A DNA stretch of 7,370 bases, from the NCBI GenBank assembly GCA_016938425.1, contig JAFGUR010000241.1:1-7370 (forward strand), in the 5' to 3' direction. Each line of letters begins with the position of its first letter. The stretch's first letter is position 1. Positions 1 to 4,081 of the stretch are shown here, piece after piece. Made by a program: the position numbers and the translations under genes. Source of the DNA: Fusobacteriaceae bacterium (GTDB lineage: Bacteria; Fusobacteriota; Fusobacteriia; Fusobacteriales; Fusobacteriaceae). Under the pieces are notes generated by a model. The model searched no databases. It saw nothing but the letters and a program-made list of their open reading frames with translations, and had not been told where the DNA came from.

Positions 1-165
1 GGGAAAAGTAGAGGGCAAGAAATTTGTTCAAAACATTATAATAAAATAAAAAGTATTTTACCTAGTTATATTAATGAATATAAAAAAATAGGTATATTGG
101 GGAAGATAATAGGAACAAAGTGTCCTATTTGTAAAGCAGAGAAAGAAAATAATAGGAGGAAGTAA
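1..165 (+). CDS. C-terminal 54 residues of an unidentified Cys/His-motif protein (5' truncated)
   Basis: Reading frame 1 is open from the first base to a TAA at 163-165 and encodes the last 54 residues of a protein whose start lies outside the window. Visible features are a C-x2-H pair (Cys9, His12 of the fragment, in CSKHYNKI) and a C-x2-C pair near the end (Cys41, Cys44, in KCPICK). Together they could form a zinc site. The tail is basic (ENNRRK). The CxKHY and CPxC elements faintly recall DUF6062-type proteins, but this is an impression and the family is not recognised with confidence. The murA ribosome binding site lies inside the last codons, so the two genes are almost certainly co-transcribed. 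That the frame is coding is well supported by the absence of stops in an AT-rich sequence and by the abutting gene. Confidence 0.7.
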   Translation, partial: GKSRGQEICSKHYNKIKSILPSYINEYKKIGILGKIIGTKCPICKAEKENNRRK

Positions 166-168
166 TTA

Positions 169-1437
169 ATGGACGCTTACAGAATTGTAGGAGGAAAAAG
201 TTTAGAGGGAGTAATAGAAATAGGAGGAGCAAAAAATGCAGCATTACCTATTCTATGTGCAACATTAGTTGAAAAAGGAACATATATTTTGAAGAATGTT
301 CCAGCATTAAAAGATATAAAAACATTGTCAAAAGTATTAGAAAAATTAGGTTTACAAGTAGAAAATCTTGATAAAAATACATTAAAAGTAGTAAATACAG
401 GACTTGACAGTGTAGAAGCAACTTATGATTTAGTTAAAACAATGAGAGCTTCATTTACAGTTATGGGACCAATTATAGCTCATGAGAAAAAAGCAAAAGT
501 TTCTTTACCAGGAGGTTGCGCAATAGGAGCTAGACCTGTAGATTTACATTTAAAAGGATTTGAAGCTTTGGGGTGTGAAATTCAAATTCATCATGGATAT
601 GTTGAAGCAAATGCAAAAGAGCTAAAGGGAGCTAGAATTGTTTTAGACTTTCCTTCAGTGGGAGCAACAGAAAATATAGTTATGGCAGCAGTAAAAGCAA
701 AAGGAACTACTGTTTTAGAGAATGCAGCAATTGAGCCAGAAGTTGAAGATTTATGTAATTTCTTAGTTTCAATGGGAGCTAAAATTACAGGGATAGGAAC
801 AAGTAAAATAACAATAGAAGGAGTTGAAAAATTAACTCCAGGAGAATATACAATAATACCAGATAGAATAGAGGCTGGAACTTATTTGGTTTTATCAATA
901 CTTTCAAAAGGGAAAGTTAAAGTTAGAGGAGCAATAAGAGAACATTTAGATTCATTTTTAGCGAAATTAGAAGAAATGGGTTGTGAAATAAAAGAAGATA
1001 AAGATTTAATGTGGATAGAAACAGCCATTGAAAATTTAAAACCTGTCAGAGTAAAAACTTTACCTCATCCAGGATTTCCTACAGATTTGCAAGCTCAAAT
1101 GATGACTCTTATGACTTTAGTAGGAGGAACGTCTGAAATTAAAGAAACAATATTTGAAAATAGATTTATGCATGTTCCAGAATTAAATAGAATGGGTGCT
1201 AAAATAAAAACAGATGGAAACAGCGCCTGGATTGAAGGGGTAAAACAATTTGATTCAGCAGAAGTTATGGCTAGTGATTTAAGAGCAGGAGCTAGTTTAG
1301 TTATTGCAGCACTATTTGCTGAAGGAGAAACAATAGTAACAAGAATTTATCATATAGATAGAGGGTATGAAATTTTAGAAGATAAGTTGATAAAATTGGG
1401 AGCTCATATTGAGAGAATAAAGGTAGAAGGAGTTTAG
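169..1437 (+). CDS. murA: UDP-N-acetylglucosamine 1-carboxyvinyltransferase (MurA)
   Basis: MurA transfers enolpyruvate from PEP to the 3'-OH of UDP-GlcNAc in the cytoplasm, the first committed step of peptidoglycan synthesis. The 422-residue length is normal for the family. Signature residues of the EPSP-synthase-like fold are all present: Lys22-Asn23 in GGAKNAALP, Arg93 in TMRASF, the active-site loop LPGGCAIGARPVDLH with catalytic Cys117 (equivalent to E. coli Cys115) and Arg122, Asp306 in HPGFPTDLQAQ, and the C-terminal DLRAGASLV and DRGYE motifs. Because the loop residue is Cys rather than Asp, the target should be of the fosfomycin-sensitive type (family knowledge). The start at 169 is supported by AGGAGG at 154-159 with a 9-nt spacer, overlapping the end of the upstream gene. 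The next gene starts immediately after the stop, so this is part of one operon. Whether the genome has a second murA copy cannot be seen here. Confidence 0.97.
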   Translation: MDAYRIVGGKSLEGVIEIGGAKNAALPILCATLVEKGTYILKNVPALKDIKTLSKVLEKLGLQVENLDKNTLKVVNTGLDSVEATYDLVKTMRASFTVMGPIIAHEKKAKVSLPGGCAIGARPVDLHLKGFEALGCEIQIHHGYVEANAKELKGARIVLDFPSVGATENIVMAAVKAKGTTVLENAAIEPEVEDLCNFLVSMGAKITGIGTSKITIEGVEKLTPGEYTIIPDRIEAGTYLVLSILSKGKVKVRGAIREHLDSFLAKLEEMGCEIKEDKDLMWIETAIENLKPVRVKTLPHPGFPTDLQAQMMTLMTLVGGTSEIKETIFENRFMHVPELNRMGAKIKTDGNSAWIEGVKQFDSAEVMASDLRAGASLVIAALFAEGETIVTRIYHIDRGYEILEDKLIKLGAHIERIKVEGV

Positions 1438-2136
1438 ATGGAAAAGTTAATCGGTGTTAACCCAGTAACAGAAGCTCTGAAAAATGGTAAAAATATTGAG
1501 TATTTGGAAATTTTTAAGGGAATAAAAGAAGATAAATTAAATGAAATCAAAAAATTGGCATCAAAAGCTAATATAAAAATCAAATATTCTGACAAAAGAG
1601 AAGAGAATTCTCAAGGAATTATTGCTTATATAGAAAATTATGATTATTATATGGAATTTGGAGAGTTTCAAGAAAAATTAGTTAGAGAAGAGAAAAGTGT
1701 AGTTCTTATTCTTGATGGTATACAAGATCCAAGAAATTTTGGGGCTTTAATAAGAAGCGCAGAGGCTTTTGGAATAAGTGGGATTATAATTCCGGATAGA
1801 AGAGCAGTGGATATTAATGAAACAGTTGTAAAGACTTCTACAGGAGCAATAGAACATGTACCAATAATAAAAGTAACTAATTTGTCTCAAACAATGGAAA
1901 GATTAAAAAAGCTAGATTTTTGGATTTATGGGGCAGAAGCAGACGGAGCTAAGTACTATTACGAAGAAAAGTATCCTAATAAAACAGCGTTAGTTTTAGG
2001 TAGTGAAGGTTTTGGAATTAAAAATAAGATTAAAGAAAACTGTGATATTTTAATTAAAATACCAATGAAAGGTAAAATTAATTCTTTAAATGTATCGGTA
2101 GCAGGGGGAATATTGTTATCTGAAATTTCAAAATAG
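1438..2136 (+). CDS. rlmB: TrmH/SpoU-family 23S rRNA 2'-O-methyltransferase, RlmB-like
   Basis: This is a SPOUT-class, SAM-dependent RNA ribose methyltransferase. RlmB methylates the 2'-O of G2251 (E. coli numbering) in 23S rRNA. Residues 1-65 form the L30e-like substrate-binding domain, opening with the typical GVNPVTEAL. The trefoil-knot SPOUT domain carries motif 1 at about 91-107 (DGIQDPRNFGALIRSAEAF, with Asn100 and Arg106), motif 2 at 186-194 (VLGSEGFGI) and motif 3 at 208-229 (IPMKG...SLNVSVAGGILLSE). At 232 residues it is slightly shorter than E. coli RlmB but typical for Gram-positive-like orthologues. The ATG directly follows the murA stop (0-nt gap), and AAGGAG at 1427-1432 inside murA provides the ribosome site, so translation is probably coupled. 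The exact target could be another 2'-O site. The family call is firm and the RlmB assignment is likely, helped by the neighbouring sigH. Confidence 0.92.
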   Translation: MEKLIGVNPVTEALKNGKNIEYLEIFKGIKEDKLNEIKKLASKANIKIKYSDKREENSQGIIAYIENYDYYMEFGEFQEKLVREEKSVVLILDGIQDPRNFGALIRSAEAFGISGIIIPDRRAVDINETVVKTSTGAIEHVPIIKVTNLSQTMERLKKLDFWIYGAEADGAKYYYEEKYPNKTALVLGSEGFGIKNKIKENCDILIKIPMKGKINSLNVSVAGGILLSEISK

Positions 2137-2141
2137 GGTAT

Positions 2142-2146
2142 GGGAG
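2142..2146 (+). promoter_or_regulatory. Ribosome binding site deciding the sigH start
   Basis: GGGAG sits 8 nt upstream of the ATG at 2155 and overlaps the alternative ATG at 2140. This spacing favours the downstream start codon. Confidence 0.55.
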
Positions 2147-2154
2147 TGTGTTTA

Positions 2155-2766
2155 ATGGGAATTATTAGAGATATAGATGATGAAATTATTCACGAAGCGC
2201 AACATGGTAACTCTGAGGCAATGGCACAAATATTCGAAGAGTATGAAAACTTTGTTTTTTTAAAAGCTAAAAATTATTTTTTAATGGGCGCAGATAAAGA
2301 AGATTTAATCCAAGAAGGAATGATTGGACTTCTTAAAGCGATTAGAGGATACGACAAGGAAAGATTAGCTTCCTTTAAAACTTTTGCATCAATATGTATT
2401 AAAAGACAATTAATAACAGCTATAAAATCAGCGAACTCTCAAAAGAACATGGCATTAAACACAGCTGTAGGAATAACTAGTGAAAGTGATGAAAATAAAG
2501 AACTTATTTACACAAAAGGTCTTGAATCTTATGTTTCCTATAGCCCAGAAGAATTATATTTAACAAAAGAACAAGTTACAGGGCTAAAAGATTATTTAGA
2601 ATCTAACTTGAGTACTTTTGAAACAACAGTTTTTAATTTTATGGTAAATGGCTTGACTTATAAGGATATTGCCGCAAAATTAGATAAAAAAGTGAAATCT
2701 GTAGATAATGCAATTCAAAGAATTAAAAGAAAAAGTGAAATGTGGATAGATGAATACAAGAGATAA
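2155..2766 (+). CDS. sigH: RNA polymerase sigma factor, SigH (Spo0H/sigma-30) family
   Basis: This alternative sigma-70-type factor of 203 residues aligns by eye along its length with Bacillus SigH. Region 2.1-2.2 is at about 25-68 (FEEYENFVFLKAKNYFLMGADKEDLIQEGMIGL, including the family-typical YFLxGADxEDLxQEG). Region 2.3-2.4 is at about 72-95 (SFKTFASICIKRQLITAIK). Region 4, with the -35-binding helix-turn-helix, is at about 150-193 (LTYKDIAAKL...KSVDNAIQRIKRK). There is no region 1 or 3 of the primary-sigma type. An in-frame ATG at 2140 would add MGVCL. I prefer 2155 because GGGAG at 2142-2146 lies 8 nt before it, whereas the first ATG has only AGGG one base upstream. In Firmicutes SigH drives stationary-phase, sporulation or competence genes. 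The regulon here is unknown, since Fusobacteria do not sporulate. An intrinsic terminator overlaps the stop codon, making this the last gene of the block. Confidence 0.9.
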   Translation: MGIIRDIDDEIIHEAQHGNSEAMAQIFEEYENFVFLKAKNYFLMGADKEDLIQEGMIGLLKAIRGYDKERLASFKTFASICIKRQLITAIKSANSQKNMALNTAVGITSESDENKELIYTKGLESYVSYSPEELYLTKEQVTGLKDYLESNLSTFETTVFNFMVNGLTYKDIAAKLDKKVKSVDNAIQRIKRKSEMWIDEYKR

Positions 2767-2788
2767 AGCATGGATAACCATGCTTTTT
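2765..2788 (+). terminator. Rho-independent terminator after sigH
   Basis: AAAGCATGG (2765-2773), a four-base loop ATAA, and CCATGCTTT (2778-2786) form a perfect 9-bp hairpin. The descending arm runs into five consecutive T (2784-2788). The ascending arm begins inside the sigH stop codon. It separates the murA-rlmB-sigH block from the promoter of the downstream ATPase operon. The U-tract is short, so some read-through is possible. Confidence 0.88.
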
Positions 2789-2803
2789 ATATGCAATTAT
2801 ATT

Positions 2804-2879
2804 TTGACAAAATTAAATTTGTTAATTTATATGACAAAAATATTTTTGTTAAAAATATTGACAAAAATATTTTTGCCAT
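2804..2879 (+). repeat. Three tandem 22-bp palindromic units at a 27-bp period (candidate operator array)
   Basis: The units are at 2804-2825, 2831-2852 and 2858-2879, each starting 27 bp after the previous one. Units 2 and 3 share a 17-bp exact direct repeat, TGACAAAAATATTTTTG (2832-2848 and 2859-2875). Each of these contains the perfect 14-bp palindrome CAAAAATATTTTTG. Unit 1 agrees with unit 2 at 18 of 22 positions (TGACAAAA...TTTGTTAA) and is a near-palindrome. The 27-bp step is about two and a half helical turns, so neighbouring sites would lie on opposite helix faces. Unit 3 covers the -35 box and spacer of the promoter below, the place expected of a repressor or co-operative regulator site. 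The repeats are seen directly; the operator role is inferred. Confidence 0.72.
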
Positions 2880-2886
2880 ATATACT
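2858..2886 (+). promoter_or_regulatory. Sigma-70-type promoter for the two-ATPase operon
   Basis: A perfect -35 box TTGACA (2858-2863), a 17-nt spacer and TATACT (2881-2886, 5 of 6 matches to TATAAT) form a near-consensus promoter. Transcription should start near 2893, giving a leader of about 30 nt before the ATG at 2924. The promoter lies after the sigH terminator and is embedded in palindromic repeats, which suggests a strong promoter normally held under control. Confidence 0.82.
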
Positions 2887-2895
2887 TGAAGTATA
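2881..2895 (+). promoter_or_regulatory. 15-bp perfect palindrome over the -10 box and start site (candidate operator)
   Basis: TATACTT-G-AAGTATA is a perfect inverted repeat with 7-bp arms around a central G. It coincides with the -10 hexamer and runs to the predicted transcription start. It differs in sequence from the upstream 27-bp-period units, so it could bind a second regulator. A dimeric protein here would directly block RNA polymerase. This role is inferred. Confidence 0.5.
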
Positions 2896-2909
2896 CATAA
2901 CAAAACGAG

Positions 2910-2915
2910 AAAGGA
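2910..2915 (+). promoter_or_regulatory. Ribosome binding site deciding the ATPase start
   Basis: AAAGGA ends 8 nt before the ATG at 2924. It overlaps an earlier in-frame ATG at 2915, which would be too close to use it. It lies downstream of the predicted transcription start. Confidence 0.6.
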
Positions 2916-2923
2916 TGATTAAA

Positions 2924-4081
2924 ATGAGAGCTAATACAATTGTCGGACAGGTAGCTAGAGGGGATAAATTCTTTAAAAGAGATATAGAAATAGAAAAAAT
3001 ATTGAGACAAATAGAGGGTGGGAGAAATATTCTTATTTCTGCACCAAGAAGAGTGGGCAAAACTTCACTTATGAGTTATATTAAGGAAAATCCTCCAAAA
3101 GATTATAGGATAATTTATTTGAATACGGAGTCAGTTAATAGTGGAAATGAATTTTTTAAAAAGCTTTTGAATACAATAATAAGAGAATTTGAAAGTTTAA
3201 AAAAATATACAGTTTCCATAAAAAAGTTTTTAAGTAAAATCGATGGAATTGGAAAAGATGGAGTAACGCTAAGTGATAAAGAATTAAATTATTTTTTCGA
3301 ACTTATAGATTTTTTTGAAAAATTAAATTTGGAAAATGAAAAGCTAGTTATAATGATTGACGAATATGCTCAAACTGTTCAAAATATATTAAAAAATGAA
3401 GGCAAAGAGAGAGCAGTTAATTTTTTACAAATGAATAGAGAATTAAGGCAAAAAGATTTTACTAAAAGTATTCAATATGTTTATGCTGGTTCAATAGGCT
3501 TAGAAAATGTTGTTTCGAAAATTGAAAGAACAAATGACATTAATGATTTAGTATCTTTAAAGGTAAATCCTTTGGATAATGAAGAAACAAAAGGATTAAT
3601 AAATCAAATAACAAAAGATTCAGGATTGGTTTTTAATGATGATGTAATAAATTATATAATAACAAAAATGGAGTGGTTAATACCATATTATATTCAAATT
3701 CTTGTAGATGAAATTGACCAAATGAAAAGCAAAAGAGATGTAGCAGTTGTTATAGAAAAAGAAGAAATAGAAATGGCTTTTGAAAAAATGTTGGAACATA
3801 GAACCTATTATTCTTATTGGCATGAAAGGTTAAGAAGTTTAAATAAGGATGAGTATAATTTTGCAAAGGAAATTTTAAATTTTGTATCTGAAAATGATAA
3901 AATATCAAGTTCTGAAATATTTAATGTTTCTCAAAAATATAGCATGGATAATGTTGATTATAAAGAGGTATTAAATGAACTTAAACATGATGGATATTTA
4001 AATAACGAAGAGAATATAAAAGAATATAAATTTAATTCTCCTATTTTGAAGGTATGGTGGTATAGAAATGTTGCAAATTAG
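2924..4081 (+). CDS. P-loop ATPase, archaeal-ATPase/Orc1-like, with C-terminal winged-helix region
   Basis: This 385-residue predicted cytoplasmic ATPase has no signal peptide or membrane segment. An N-terminal GQVARGDKFFKRDIEIEKI lead-in, typical of archaeal-ATPase (COG1672-like) proteins, precedes Walker A SAPRRVGKTSL (39-49, Lys46, Thr47). Walker B is LVIMIDEY (141-148) with Asp146 and Glu147. A sensor-1-like strand YVYAGSIG lies at 186-192 and a helix-rich lid near 230-265. Residues 305-385 look like a winged helix ending in NSPILKVWWYRN, the (F/N)SPxLxxWW tail common in this family. The frame is open back to 2750, but that stretch is the terminator and promoter. The start at 2924 has a good ribosome site and lies after the promoter. 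The gene heads its own operon and overlaps the next, P-loop/TPR gene by 14 bp, so the two products probably work together. The biological role is not known to me; defence/STAND signalling or DNA-associated switching are guesses. Confidence 0.85.
   Translation: MRANTIVGQVARGDKFFKRDIEIEKILRQIEGGRNILISAPRRVGKTSLMSYIKENPPKDYRIIYLNTESVNSGNEFFKKLLNTIIREFESLKKYTVSIKKFLSKIDGIGKDGVTLSDKELNYFFELIDFFEKLNLENEKLVIMIDEYAQTVQNILKNEGKERAVNFLQMNRELRQKDFTKSIQYVYAGSIGLENVVSKIERTNDINDLVSLKVNPLDNEETKGLINQITKDSGLVFNDDVINYIITKMEWLIPYYIQILVDEIDQMKSKRDVAVVIEKEEIEMAFEKMLEHRTYYSYWHERLRSLNKDEYNFAKEILNFVSENDKISSSEIFNVSQKYSMDNVDYKEVLNELKHDGYLNNEENIKEYKFNSPILKVWWYRNVAN

Noticed and set aside
2804..2833. A second promoter using TTGACA at 2804-2809
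   Set aside because: The best -10 candidates (TTATAT at 17 nt or TATATG at 18 nt) match poorly. The downstream TTGACA-N17-TATACT is far better, so the upstream hexamer is read as part of the repeat unit.
2819..2864. Rex (redox repressor) operator, because TTGTTAA half-sites occur
   Set aside because: The half-sites pair with imperfect partners (ATGACAA or TTGACAA) across 5 bp, not the 4-bp spacer of the Rex consensus. The repeat symmetry fits CAAAAATATTTTTG centres better.
2804..2879. CRISPR-like array
   Set aside because: There are only three units with about 5-bp gaps, no unique spacers of 30 bp or more, and no cas genes in the window.
2750..2923. Longer version of the first ATPase starting at ATG 2750, adding 58 residues
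   Set aside because: The extension overlaps the sigH end, the terminator, the repeat units and the promoter, and its residues are the low-complexity output of AT-rich DNA. A good ribosome site and the ARGDKFF family lead-in support 2924.
2827..3060. Minus-strand open frame of 77 codons
   Set aside because: It lies opposite the promoter and the ATPase N-terminus, has hydrophobic AT-driven composition and no recognisable domain.
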